NCBI RefSeq assembly: GCF_900112005.1
Contig: NZ_FOKK01000022.1
Location: forward strand, 1-60,954
Source of the DNA: Algoriphagus aquimarinus
Lineage (GTDB): Bacteria > Bacteroidota > Bacteroidia > Cytophagales > Cyclobacteriaceae
Length of the DNA stretch: 60,954 nucleotides
Direction: 5' to 3'
Shown here: piece by piece, positions 7,044-15,534 of the stretch
How positions within the stretch are numbered: the stretch's first letter is position 1
How the letters are laid out: each line of letters begins with the position of its first letter
Notes under the pieces: model-generated
Told to the model about the DNA's origin: nothing
Seen by the model: only the letters and a program-made list of their open reading frames with translations
Databases searched by the model: none
Translations under genes and position numbers: made by a program

Positions 7044-8012
7044 ATGCTAAGAAGACCTAGAAGAAATCGAAAATCTGAAGCAGTACGAAACCTTGTAGAG
7101 GAGACTAGTCTCTCTGTCAAGGATTTGATATTCCCAATGTTCTTGGTGGACGGAGTGAAGAAAAGTGTGGCTGTTGATTCCATGCCTGGGATTTATAGGT
7201 ACTCTATAGATACCATGCTTAGAGAAATAGAGTCTTGTATGAAGTTGGGGATTCAGGCGTTTGATGTGTTTCCGGCTTATCCGGATAGTTTGAAAGATAC
7301 TATTGCGTCAGAAAGTTATAATCCAGAGACGTTTTACCTGAAGGCGCTTCGCGAAATCAAAAAGGAGTTTCCTGAAGTGTGTTTGATGTCCGATGTGGCA
7401 ATGGATCCTTATAGTAGCGATGGACATGATGGCTTGGTGAAGAATGGTAAAATATTGAATGATGAGACGCTGGAGATTTTGGCGAGGATGTCATTGGCTC
7501 AAGCAGACGCTGGCGTAGATATTATAGGTCCCTCGGATATGATGGATGGTCGAGTGGGTTACATACGTGAGTTGTTGGACGAAAGCGGGTTTACAGATAC
7601 TTCTATCATGTCTTATACTGCGAAGTATGCTAGTGCATTCTATGGGCCTTTCAGGGATGCATTAGATTCTGCACCTAAATTCGGTGACAAAAAAACCTAT
7701 CAAATGAATCCTGCCAATTCTCAGGAGGCATTGATAGAAGGGGGATTGGATACAGAAGAAGGAGCTGATTTTCTAATGGTAAAGCCGGCACTTTCTTATT
7801 TAGATATTATAAAGTTGCTTAATGACAACTTCCCCTTGCCGATAGCTGCATATAATGTGTCAGGAGAGTATAGTATGGTGAAGGCTTCTGCGGAAAAAGG
7901 ATGGATTGATAACGATCGAGCAATGCTTGAGATTTTGTTGAGTATTAAACGAGCAGGAGCGAAGGTGATTCTGACCTACTTTGCCAAAGAATATGCAAGT
8001 TTGGTGAAATAG
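7044..8012 (+). CDS. hemB: Porphobilinogen synthase (delta-aminolevulinate dehydratase)
   Basis: A 322-residue enzyme that condenses two 5-aminolevulinate molecules into porphobilinogen in haem synthesis. The two Schiff-base lysines are K194 (SYTAKYASAFYGPFRDA) and K247 (MVKPALSYLD). The metal-site stretch near 117-130 reads DVAMDPYSSDGHDG, with Asp and Ala where zinc-dependent enzymes have cysteines. This therefore belongs to the Asp-rich, Mg2+-type class. It is cotranscribed with the HAD gene, and a terminator follows. Confidence 0.97.
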   Translation: MLRRPRRNRKSEAVRNLVEETSLSVKDLIFPMFLVDGVKKSVAVDSMPGIYRYSIDTMLREIESCMKLGIQAFDVFPAYPDSLKDTIASESYNPETFYLKALREIKKEFPEVCLMSDVAMDPYSSDGHDGLVKNGKILNDETLEILARMSLAQADAGVDIIGPSDMMDGRVGYIRELLDESGFTDTSIMSYTAKYASAFYGPFRDALDSAPKFGDKKTYQMNPANSQEALIEGGLDTEEGADFLMVKPALSYLDIIKLLNDNFPLPIAAYNVSGEYSMVKASAEKGWIDNDRAMLEILLSIKRAGAKVILTYFAKEYASLVK

Positions 8013-8037
8013 GATAGTAGTATTTACATGTTGAGTT

Positions 8038-8064
8038 AAAAACCGGGTAATTCCGGTTTTTTTT
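8038..8064 (+). terminator. Terminator of hemB
   Basis: AAAAACCGG (8038-8046) pairs with CCGGTTTTT (8053-8061) around a 6-nt loop and runs into T8. Confidence 0.85.
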
Positions 8065-8532
8065 ATGTCTATGGTTATTTAAGTGATCAGTTTTATTAGA
8101 AAATTCTCTAATTGTTTGAGTGTAGGGTAAAATAAATGTCAAATTTCTAAATATTTATATTTTTCGCAAAATTGATCTATTTGATTAAAATCCTGTTTTT
8201 TCTGTTTTTTAAGAATATTGTTCCAAAAGCGTATGATTTTTTTTAGGAATGTTCTGAATCGCCGTATTAGCAATCGGTTTCGTAAAATTTTATAGATACT
8301 GACCGAATAATATTTTCCTAAATGTCAGGTTTAAAAAAGAGCTTGTTTTTATTAATTTTTTGTAAAAAATGTAAAAAATGGATTCAAAATGATACCAAAA
8401 AAGACTTTTTGATACCTATTTTGTAATTATGGATTTGTTTTTTTAGTAATAATATAATTACATTCGATTATTGATTATTCAAACAAACCTATCTTAAATT
8501 CTGAAAAACGTTTAAAAAACTATATCTAACCT
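8065..8532 (+). other. Long AT-rich leader/intergenic region before the ammonium transporter
   Basis: No credible gene is present in these roughly 470 bp. The stretch is very AT-rich, with short direct repeats near 8363-8390 (TGTAAAAAATG twice) and two GATACC boxes (8391-8415). It must contain the promoter of the nitrogen-transport gene at 8533. I could not identify a convincing sigma-54 GG/GC pair or a full TAnnTTTG promoter. Confidence 0.5.
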
Positions 8533-9831
8533 ATGAACTATTTCGTACCTCTGTTGGCCCAAGATGCGGCCGCGACAATGGACTTGTCAGCCGAGATTTC
8601 ACAGAATCTCTTTACCACAAACAATGTTTGGATGATGCTTTCCACAGCCTTGGTGTTTATTATGCACTTAGGGTTTGCAGGAGTTGAAGCTGGATTTGGC
8701 CAGGCCAAAAACACAGTAAACATTCTGTTTAAGAATACGATCACCCCTATTATTGGGATTTTATCCTATGCTTTTGTTGGGTTTTACCTGATGTACCCTG
8801 GTTTTGAAACTCCAGGCTGGTTGAGTTTTGATTTTGCTGGCTGGAATATGTTTTGGTTTTCACCTGCCGATGCTGACGTGACAGTAGGTTATGCAGGTGG
8901 CGGTTATACATACTGGACTGATTTTCTGTTTCAAGCGATGTTTGCAGCTACTGCTGCTACGATTGTTTCTGGTGCTATAGCTGAGCGAGTGAAGCTGTGG
9001 GCTTATCTAGTATTTACTTTATTATATGTAGGTATTGTCTATCCTATAATCGGAAGCTGGAAATGGGGCGGTGGAGCATTAGATGCTATGGGATTCTATG
9101 ACTTTGCAGGAAGTACCTTGGTTCACTCTGTTGGAGGGTGGGGAGCTCTTGCGGGTGTGATTTTGGTCGGTCCACGAATCGGTAAATATGTAAATGGTAA
9201 GACTGTCGATAAGCCAGGCTCTAGTGTTCCTCTTGCTGTAATAGGTGTATTCTTACTTTGGCTAGGATGGTTTGGTTTCAACGGTGGTTCTGTTCTTTCC
9301 GCAGATCCTGCAATTGTATCTTTTGTTTTAGTTACTACTAGTCTTGCAGCATGTGCAGGAGGGATTGGTGGCTTTCTTGCCGGAAATATAGTTTTTAAGC
9401 GCCTGGATCTAGGAATGATCCTTAATGGTATACTAGCGGGTCTCGTTGGAATCACAGCAGGAGCTGATGTTATCAATCCTGCATCAGCAGTATTAGTAGG
9501 TTTTGTGGCTGGGATTTTAGTGGTGTATTCTGCTGTATTGCTTGATAAGCTTAAGCTGGATGATGTAGTAGGTGCTGTATCTGTCCACTTGACCTGTGGT
9601 ATATGGGGAACTTTAGCCGTTGGTATTTTTTCTACAAACCCAGAGCACACATTCCTTACTCAGTTGGCTGGAGTAGCTATCTGTGGAGTAGCGGCATTCT
9701 CTGCAGCTTTCTTAATCTTCTTTGTTCTTAAAAAGACCATGGGAATCCGTGTCTCTGAGGAGCATGAGCGTAGCGGTTTAGATTCCCACGAACATGGGAT
9801 TCGTGGTTATACCATCGTTTACGACGAATAG
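8533..9831 (+). CDS. amt: Ammonium transporter (Amt family)
   Basis: A 432-residue inner-membrane channel with eleven predicted helices that takes up ammonium. Amt motifs include FGFAGVEAGFGQAKN-like residues in the first helix, AATAATIVSGAIAERVK, DFAGSTLVHSVGGWGALAG with the first pore His, and VSVHLTCGIWGTLAVG with the second. The N terminus starts MNYFVPLLAQDAAATM. No glnB/glnK gene is adjacent. Instead an outer-membrane porin follows after 93 bp and a perfect hairpin. Confidence 0.95.
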   Translation: MNYFVPLLAQDAAATMDLSAEISQNLFTTNNVWMMLSTALVFIMHLGFAGVEAGFGQAKNTVNILFKNTITPIIGILSYAFVGFYLMYPGFETPGWLSFDFAGWNMFWFSPADADVTVGYAGGGYTYWTDFLFQAMFAATAATIVSGAIAERVKLWAYLVFTLLYVGIVYPIIGSWKWGGGALDAMGFYDFAGSTLVHSVGGWGALAGVILVGPRIGKYVNGKTVDKPGSSVPLAVIGVFLLWLGWFGFNGGSVLSADPAIVSFVLVTTSLAACAGGIGGFLAGNIVFKRLDLGMILNGILAGLVGITAGADVINPASAVLVGFVAGILVVYSAVLLDKLKLDDVVGAVSVHLTCGIWGTLAVGIFSTNPEHTFLTQLAGVAICGVAAFSAAFLIFFVLKKTMGIRVSEEHERSGLDSHEHGIRGYTIVYDE

Positions 9832-9843
9832 ACATACAATTAG

Positions 9844-9878
9844 CTACCGAGGAATGAGCTGTTCTCATTCCTCGGTAG
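9844..9878 (+). terminator. Perfect 15-bp hairpin between amt and porin
   Basis: CTACCGAGGAATGAG (9844-9858) pairs exactly with 9864-9878 around loop CTGTT. No T run follows, so it is more likely a partial terminator or RNA-processing/stability element separating amt from the porin than a full terminator. Confidence 0.6.
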
Positions 9879-9924
9879 TAATAAATCACTTAGAACTATT
9901 TCAAAACCTATACCTACTTAAAAC

Positions 9925-11094
9925 ATGAAAAAAATTCAACTACTAATACTAGCATTACTAACCTTTGGAGCTTCAAGCTCTATTGCTCAAGAAGTTGAGG
10001 AGTCGTCTAAATTGACATTCTCAGGTTCTGTAGATGCTTACTTCCGTACAAACTTTAATGGTCCAAACAAGGGCGATAATTTTCAAGCCCCTGCTTCATC
10101 TTTCGGTAATCTCCCAGGGTTCTCTTTAGGTATGGCAAATATCATTGCCACTTATCAAGGAGAGAAAGTTGGGGTAGTTGCTGATCTGGTTTTTGGTCCT
10201 AGAGGAGAAGATGCCGTGTTCGGTTCGCCAATGTATGCTGGTGGAATGGCTGGTAGCTCCCAAATCGTAAATCAATTATATGTTTACTGGAACGTATCTG
10301 ATGCGGTTACTTTGACGATGGGAAATTTCAATACCTTCCTTGGTTATGAGGTTATCTCTCCAACTGCAAATTTTAATTATTCTACTTCTTATATGTTCTC
10401 GTATGGGCCATTTTCCCATACTGGTTTGAAGGCTGATTTTGCACTTTCTGATAAGTGGTCTTTGATGGCTGCAGTGATGAATCCTACAGATATGACAGAA
10501 TTCAATTTGGCAGGTACTTATACCTTAGGTGCTCAATTGGGGTATTCTACAGATGCTGGGAGCACCTACTTGAACTTTGTGTATGGTGATCAAGATGGTA
10601 AGCTAGACATGGATAACAGTTCGTTGATTCCAGGCCAAACTTCTATGGGAAACACTTTTCAGGTTGATTTGACTACAGGATTTAATGTTACAGAGGCGCT
10701 ATATGTTGGTGTGAATACTACCTATAATACTACTGCCGCAGGTGAAATGTACAGTGGTTCTTCGGTAAGTGACTCAAGCGGAGATGGTGCTGGTTTCTAT
10801 GGTTTCGCAGGCTATTTGCAGGCAACTACTTCTGATAAATTTGCTTTGGGTCTACGAGGAGAGTATTTCTCTGTATTCAATGGCGGACTTGACGGGGTGG
10901 TTGGTCTAGATGGAAATGGTGACGGTAACGTATTTGCCGTAACTCTTTCAGGAAATGCAAAGGTTAGCAAAAACCTTACGCTAATTCCTGAGTTAAGACT
11001 AGATACAATGGGGGAGAATTACTTTATGAATAATGATATGAATCCAAGCAAGAGCTTATCTTCTTTTATGTTTGCAGCAGTGTTTGCATTCTAA
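9925..11094 (+). CDS. Outer-membrane beta-barrel porin (BBP2/OmpL-like)
   Basis: A 389-residue secreted protein. The signal peptide (1-21, ending SSSIAQ) is followed by alternating beta strands with aromatic girdles, such as YVYWNVSDAVTLTMGNFN and SYMFSYGPFSHTGLKADF, and it ends in Phe (SSFMFAAVFAF). The pattern matches outer-membrane porins of the BBP2 type. It lies directly downstream of amt, so it may supply ammonium or other nitrogen compounds across the outer membrane; that link rests on position only. Confidence 0.8.
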   Translation: MKKIQLLILALLTFGASSSIAQEVEESSKLTFSGSVDAYFRTNFNGPNKGDNFQAPASSFGNLPGFSLGMANIIATYQGEKVGVVADLVFGPRGEDAVFGSPMYAGGMAGSSQIVNQLYVYWNVSDAVTLTMGNFNTFLGYEVISPTANFNYSTSYMFSYGPFSHTGLKADFALSDKWSLMAAVMNPTDMTEFNLAGTYTLGAQLGYSTDAGSTYLNFVYGDQDGKLDMDNSSLIPGQTSMGNTFQVDLTTGFNVTEALYVGVNTTYNTTAAGEMYSGSSVSDSSGDGAGFYGFAGYLQATTSDKFALGLRGEYFSVFNGGLDGVVGLDGNGDGNVFAVTLSGNAKVSKNLTLIPELRLDTMGENYFMNNDMNPSKSLSSFMFAAVFAF

Positions 11095-11122
11095 AAATAT
11101 AAACAGGGTCTATTGTTAATTT

Positions 11123-11157
11123 AAAACCGGGATGAATTTCATCCTGGTTTTTTTTAT
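11123..11157 (+). terminator. Terminator of the porin gene
   Basis: AAACCGGGATGAA pairs with TTCATCCTGGTTT with one G-U, followed by seven or more T. Confidence 0.85.
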
Positions 11158-11351
11158 TTTTAATCCTATTGGCTTAAAGTTAAGTTACTTTTTAGCCTTT
11201 TTTTATTTAAAGGCAATTGTTAGCTGAATTTCTGGTTCGATTTTAAACGTTAAAAATTATTTTTTACAGATAGTTGGGAAATATAATTTTATTATTTGAA
11301 TAAAAACATTTATAAAGTATTGATTTCTTGTAACCTTTTTATGGTTTATAA

Positions 11352-11384
11352 GTATAGTTTAGTAAGTCTTAAATTAAACTATAC
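11352..11384 (+). promoter_or_regulatory. 10-bp inverted repeat abutting the start codon of the KGPxAKN gene
   Basis: GTATAGTTTA (11352-11361) and TAAACTATAC (11375-11384) are perfect complements with a 13-nt spacer. The second arm ends 5 nt before the ATG at 11390, so it covers the ribosome-binding region. It could be an operator or an mRNA hairpin that limits translation. Confidence 0.5.
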
Positions 11385-11389
11385 ATGTC

Positions 11390-11674
11390 ATGACAAAAGC
11401 AGTATTATTAGTCGCAATTATGATGTCCTCTACTGTAGTGTTTTCGCAAGCTACTTTGAAAGGTCCAAGAGCTAAAAATGCAACCGCCATTGAGCTAGCA
11501 GCGCATGCTTCCCCACCCGCATTCTATGTTGTTCCAATTGATATCAAGGGACCTGAAGCTAAAAATAGTAAGGTTTGGGAAGTGTCTAACAAAAGCACAA
11601 AAACTGCGTTAGTCAGAAGAAACAAAGATCTAAAAGGTCCAAAAGCAAAAAATAAAAAAGTTTGGGAGGATTAA
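11390..11674 (+). CDS. Small secreted protein with three KGPxAKN repeats
   Basis: A 94-residue protein of unknown function. A signal peptide (about 1-20, cut after VVFSQ) is followed by a short, highly basic mature part with three copies of (L/I)KGPxAKN at 23-30, 52-59 and 81-88. The last two are extended to KVWE. The mature part has no cysteines and is probably periplasmic or surface exposed. It is a monocistronic gene with a leader of about 230 nt after the porin terminator, an inverted repeat at its start codon and a strong palindromic terminator. I do not recognise a characterised family. Confidence 0.75.
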   Translation: MTKAVLLVAIMMSSTVVFSQATLKGPRAKNATAIELAAHASPPAFYVVPIDIKGPEAKNSKVWEVSNKSTKTALVRRNKDLKGPKAKNKKVWED

Positions 11675-11719
11675 GCTGATCCGCAGTAATGGACTCGTTA
11701 AACAATACCAATTTATAAA

Positions 11720-11757
11720 ATCATAAAAGGCTCGGAATATTCCGAGCCTTTTATGAT
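11720..11757. terminator. Bidirectional terminator, perfect 38-bp palindrome
   Basis: ATCATAAAAGGCTCGGAAT (11720-11738) is the exact complement of 11739-11757. It serves the KGPxAKN gene on the plus strand and the GroES-like gene on the minus strand, and touches the stop codon of the latter. Confidence 0.85.
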
Positions 11758-12131
11758 TAAAGATCTTGTTCTCTTTCGAGCATTAGGATAGCTGATTGAG
11801 AGACGATGAAATACTTTTGACTTTCATAAACTATCTCATGTGCTCCGGATAGTAAAAAGATAGCTAAGTCACCTTCCTTCGCCTGCAGGGGAATATACTT
11901 TACTTGATCTTCTTTGTCCATCCATGATTCCTGATTTTCAGAAGGCATAGGAATCGGATAGCCAGGACCGGCTTTAATAATATAACCTTGCTGTACTTTC
12001 TCTTTTTCCTGAACTCCTGGAGGTAAGTATAGACCTGAGCCAGTTTTGTCATTTGGCTTTTTCAAGCGTATTAAAACTCGGTCGCCTACCACGATGAGCT
12101 TTTTCAGTTTATTGTCAGCAGTTAGTTGCAT
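11757..12131 (-). CDS. GroES-like (Cpn10) co-chaperone family protein
   Basis: A 124-residue protein with the Cpn10 fold pattern. KKLIVVGDRVLIRLKKP (about 10-26) aligns with the start of GroES. The next stretch GSGLYLPPGVQEKEKVQQGY lies where the mobile loop should be, followed by VIKAGPG-like residues and a longer C-terminal barrel. Standard GroES is about 95 residues, and no groEL is adjacent. It is therefore better called a GroES-like paralogue than the true co-chaperonin. It lies downstream of dnaK behind a hairpin. Confidence 0.8.
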   Translation of the reverse strand: MQLTADNKLKKLIVVGDRVLIRLKKPNDKTGSGLYLPPGVQEKEKVQQGYIIKAGPGYPIPMPSENQESWMDKEDQVKYIPLQAKEGDLAIFLLSGAHEIVYESQKYFIVSQSAILMLEREQDL

Positions 12132-12200
12132 TTTTTGAGATTTTCAGAATCTTTGGGAGCTTAAAATAACTTATTCTATTATTAATTATGTCCTAAACAA

Positions 12201-12236
12201 AGAACGGCATCTGTATCACTACAGATGCCGTCTATG
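12201..12236 (-). terminator. Terminator of dnaK
   Basis: ACGGCATCTGTA (12204-12215) pairs with TACAGATGCCGT (12220-12231) around TCAC. A T-rich tract follows on the minus strand. Confidence 0.8.
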
Positions 12237-12252
12237 TTAGATAAGTCTAAGC

Positions 12253-14166
12253 TTACTTCTTCTCTTCGCTTACTTCTTCATAATCTACATCTGAAACACC
12301 ATCTCCGGTAGTTCCAGAATCTGCTCCTGCATCAGGACCAGCTTGTGCTCCTTCGGCTCCAGCAGCATTGTACATTTCTGTAGAAGCAGCTTCCCATGCT
12401 TTATTCAATCCTTCCATTGCGGAATCAATTCCATCAAGGTTCTGAGATTGATGAGCAGTTTTCAGCTCCTCTAAAGCTGAGCTAATAGCAGTTTTATTTC
12501 CATCAGAAAGTTTATCTCCGTATTCTTTCAACTGTTTCTCAGTTTGGAATACCAAGCTATCTGCTTGATTCATCTTATCTACTTTCTCTTTTTCAGCTTT
12601 ATCAGTCGCAGCATTTGCTTCTGCTTCAGACTTCATTCTGTCGATTTCTTCCTGAGAAAGTCCTGAAGAGGCTTCGATTTTGATCTTCTGCTCTTTGCCG
12701 GTTCCTTTGTCTTTTGCAGATACATTAAGGATACCGTTAGCATCGATGTCGAAAGTTACTTCGATCTGAGGAACGCCTCTTTGTGCTGGCGGGATGTCAG
12801 AAAGCTGGAATCTACCGATGCTTCTGTTATCCTTAGCCATCGGACGCTCACCTTGTAGTACGTGGATATCCACAGCAGGCTGATTGTCCGAAGCAGTAGA
12901 GAAAGTTTCAGATTTCTTAGTAGGAATAGTAGTGTTAGATTCGATCAATTTGGTCAATACTCCACCCATTGTTTCGATACCTAAAGAAAGAGGAGTCACG
13001 TCCAAAAGAAGGACATCTTTCACTTCACCTGTCAATACTCCACCTTGGATTGCAGCACCGATTGCTACTACTTCATCAGGGTTTACACCTTTAGAAGGCT
13101 TTTTACCGAAGAATTTCTCAACTTCTTCCTGGATTTTAGGGATTCTAGTAGAACCACCAACCAAGATTACTTCGTCAATATCTGAAGGAGTCATACCTGC
13201 GTCAGCCAAAGCTTTCTTGCATGGTTCCATAGATCTTTTAACAAGATCTTCAGTAAGTTGCTCGAACTTCGATCTGCTCAATGTTCTCACCAAGTGCTTA
13301 GGACCTGTTTGAGTTGCAGTGATATAAGGCAAGTTGATTTCTGTGGATGCAGAGCTAGAAAGTTCGATTTTAGCTTTTTCAGAAGCTTCTTTCAATCTCT
13401 GAAGTGCCATTGGATCTAATCTAAGATCGATTTGCTCTTCAGACATAAACTCTTCAGCTAACCAGTTCATTACTACTTGGTCAAAGTCATCACCACCTAA
13501 GTGAACGTCACCGTTGGTAGATTTTACTTCGAAAATACCGTCTCCAAGCTCTAGCACTGAGATATCAAATGTACCACCACCAAGGTCATACACCGCTATT
13601 TTCATGTCTTGATGCTTCTTGTCCATCCCGTATGCCAAAGCCGCAGCAGTTGGTTCGTTGATGATACGCTTCACTTCTAGACCAGCGATCTGTCCAGCTT
13701 CTTTAGTAGCTTGACGCTCAGAATCATTGAAGTATGCAGGTACAGTAATTACCGCTTCAGTGACTGTTTGTCCCAAGAAATCCTCTGCCGTAGTCTTCAT
13801 TTTCTGAAGGATCATTGCAGAAAGCTCTTGTGGAGTATATGATCTGTCACCAATTCTCACTGTGATAGTGTCGTTGGTTCCTTTTTCTACTTTGTATGAG
13901 GCATGTTTTTTCTCTGCAGAAACTTCAGAGAATTTTTTACCCATAAATCTTTTAACAGAAGAAATAGTGTTTTGCGGGTTGGTTATCGCTTGACGCTTTG
14001 CAGGATCACCTACTTTACGCTCACCGTTTCCGTTGTCAAGGAAAGCCACAATAGAAGGTGTGGTTCTTCTTCCCTCACTGTTTTGAATGACTACAGGTTC
14101 GTTACCTTCCATCACTGCTACGCAGGAGTTGGTTGTTCCTAAGTCAATGCCGATGATTTTTCCCAT
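12253..14166 (-). CDS. dnaK: Molecular chaperone DnaK (Hsp70)
   Basis: A 637-residue Hsp70 that uses ATP to bind and release unfolded peptides. The nucleotide-binding domain begins MGKIIGIDLGTTNSCVAV, with the second phosphate motif DLGGGTFDISVLE near 190 and VGGSTRIPKIQ near 335. The interdomain linker DVLLLDVTPLSLGIE is followed by the substrate-binding domain. The C-terminal lid ends in a disordered Gly/Asp-rich tail and EEVSEEKK. dnaJ and grpE are not in the window. No CIRCE element is seen upstream. Confidence 0.98.
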   Translation of the reverse strand: MGKIIGIDLGTTNSCVAVMEGNEPVVIQNSEGRRTTPSIVAFLDNGNGERKVGDPAKRQAITNPQNTISSVKRFMGKKFSEVSAEKKHASYKVEKGTNDTITVRIGDRSYTPQELSAMILQKMKTTAEDFLGQTVTEAVITVPAYFNDSERQATKEAGQIAGLEVKRIINEPTAAALAYGMDKKHQDMKIAVYDLGGGTFDISVLELGDGIFEVKSTNGDVHLGGDDFDQVVMNWLAEEFMSEEQIDLRLDPMALQRLKEASEKAKIELSSSASTEINLPYITATQTGPKHLVRTLSRSKFEQLTEDLVKRSMEPCKKALADAGMTPSDIDEVILVGGSTRIPKIQEEVEKFFGKKPSKGVNPDEVVAIGAAIQGGVLTGEVKDVLLLDVTPLSLGIETMGGVLTKLIESNTTIPTKKSETFSTASDNQPAVDIHVLQGERPMAKDNRSIGRFQLSDIPPAQRGVPQIEVTFDIDANGILNVSAKDKGTGKEQKIKIEASSGLSQEEIDRMKSEAEANAATDKAEKEKVDKMNQADSLVFQTEKQLKEYGDKLSDGNKTAISSALEELKTAHQSQNLDGIDSAMEGLNKAWEAASTEMYNAAGAEGAQAGPDAGADSGTTGDGVSDVDYEEVSEEKK

Positions 14167-14604
14167 GATTATATAATTTTAAGTTGTTTCGTATTTGTAC
14201 TACTCCCCTTCTTCAAGGGATGTGCCATCTGGGAATTTTGGTGCTTTTGTGTCAGATTGGCAGTTCTATTGACATGAGTAGGATCAAAAAACTACTGAAT
14301 TGTCATTTATCCATTCTGCAAAAATCTCCAAACTGGCAGTTTATGAGAAAAATGCACCTGCCATTGCAACCACTTGGCTGACTTTTGCATCTATTAAGTA
14401 GAATGAAGCTTTTTTTAAAGGGAAATATGAAAGAACGATGCCGATGGAGCCTAGTGGTTTTGCTAGGAATGGGAATTCTAACTGCCAATAGAGAATTCGA
14501 ACTATTGCCTTCGATATGGACATATATCAAAGGAATTATCCTTGCCATTGCAAATTTTTTAATTTGAAACAAGATTTTCGATTTGAGAGACTTATTTTTA
14601 AAGT
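14167..14604. other. Divergent promoter region between dnaK and the MOSC gene
   Basis: No credible gene in 438 bp; the short open frames here lack family motifs or start signals. It must hold both promoters. TGTCAGATTGGCA (14250-14262) is an imperfect TGnCAnnnTGnCA palindrome about 85 bp upstream of dnaK and a possible regulator site, offered with low confidence. TGCCATTGCAA occurs twice, near 14358 and 14542. Confidence 0.4.
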
Positions 14605-15411
14605 ATGCCAGACTCTCTGATTATTCAAGACCTATACATTTATCCGATTAAATCCCTTGCTGGAATACGTCTTACTGAGGCTAAAGTGGAGGAAAGAGGA
14701 TTTGAACTTGATCGTCGCTGGATGCTAATTGATGAAAGTGGACGGTTTCTCTCCCAGAGAACTTTCCCGATCATGGCTTTGCTACGAGTGGAGATTGGGG
14801 AGGATTCGCTTTCTGTCTATCATAGTTCTAATCCACTTGAGTCGATACACATCCCATTTACCGAAGAAGGAGAGGAGATTTCTTCTGTGACAGTCTGGGA
14901 TGATGATATGCCTGCTCGATTGGTGAATTCTCAAATCGATGAGTGGTTTAGCAAGGTACTTGGCATGAATGTTCGTCTGGTGAAAATGCCATTGTCTACG
15001 GAAAGAAAAGTGGACCCGAAATATGCGGTGAATGGGGAGTCGGTGAGTTTCGCAGATGGCATGCCTTATTTGCTTATCGGTCAGAAATCCTTGGAGGACC
15101 TAAATAAAAAGTTAGAAGAGCCTGTTCCCATGAATCGCTTTCGACCCAACATTGTCTTTTCTGGTGGGGAGGCATTTATCGAGGATTCTTGGAGGAGAAT
15201 ACAAATTGGTGAATTGGATTTGCAGGTAGTCAAGCCTTGCGCTCGCTGTGTGATGATCACAGTGGATCAAAATACCGGTATCAAAGCCGCTGAACCACTA
15301 AAGACTTTGGCTTCCTATAGAAGAGAAGGCAAAAAAGTGCTTTTCGGACAAAATGTGGTTGCATTGTCAGGCGGAGTCATCAAAGTTGGTGATGAACTTA
15401 AGGTGAATTGA
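14605..15411 (+). CDS. MOSC-domain molybdenum-cofactor sulfurase-like protein
   Basis: A 268-residue protein with an N-terminal MOSC_N beta barrel (LYIYPIKSLAGIRLTEAKVE, about 9-28, then GFELDRRWMLID and GRFLSQRTFP) and a C-terminal MOSC domain carrying the conserved Cys in VKPCARCVMITVDQNTG. Relatives include the mARC and YcbX amide-oxime/hydroxylamine reductases that bind molybdenum cofactor. The exact substrate is not evident. It is a single gene, convergent with hemE. Confidence 0.9.
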   Translation: MPDSLIIQDLYIYPIKSLAGIRLTEAKVEERGFELDRRWMLIDESGRFLSQRTFPIMALLRVEIGEDSLSVYHSSNPLESIHIPFTEEGEEISSVTVWDDDMPARLVNSQIDEWFSKVLGMNVRLVKMPLSTERKVDPKYAVNGESVSFADGMPYLLIGQKSLEDLNKKLEEPVPMNRFRPNIVFSGGEAFIEDSWRRIQIGELDLQVVKPCARCVMITVDQNTGIKAAEPLKTLASYRREGKKVLFGQNVVALSGGVIKVGDELKVN

Positions 15412-15451
15412 TTCCGAATAAATATTCAATAAAGAGGTTTATAAAGATTGG

Positions 15452-15488
15452 CCTTAAAAAGAAAATCCTGCTTCTCTAGAAGCAGGAT
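15452..15488 (-). terminator. Terminator of hemE
   Basis: ATCCTGCTTCT (15465-15475) and AGAAGCAGGAT (15478-15488) form an 11-bp stem. On the minus strand it runs into TTTTCTTTTT. The core CCTGCTTCTCyAGAAGCAGG recurs at 21752-21771. Confidence 0.75.
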
Positions 15489-15534
15489 AATACTGTGGAC
15501 TCCCCCGGAAAACTCCGTGTTCACCGCGGTTAAT

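Noticed and set aside
8065..8532. Riboswitch or sigma-54 promoter before amt
   Set aside because: No GG-N10-GC pair at the right spacing and no conserved aptamer core recognised by eye.
12884..13312. 142-codon open frame opposite dnaK
   Set aside because: Mirror of a highly conserved gene with biased codons; no family motif in its translation.
14184..14572. Short open frames between dnaK and the MOSC gene
   Set aside because: No start signal, overlapping each other on both strands and no recognisable motif; more likely regulatory DNA.
14167..14604. CIRCE/HrcA operator upstream of dnaK
   Set aside because: The TTAGCACTC-N9-GAGTGCTAA pattern was looked for and not found.
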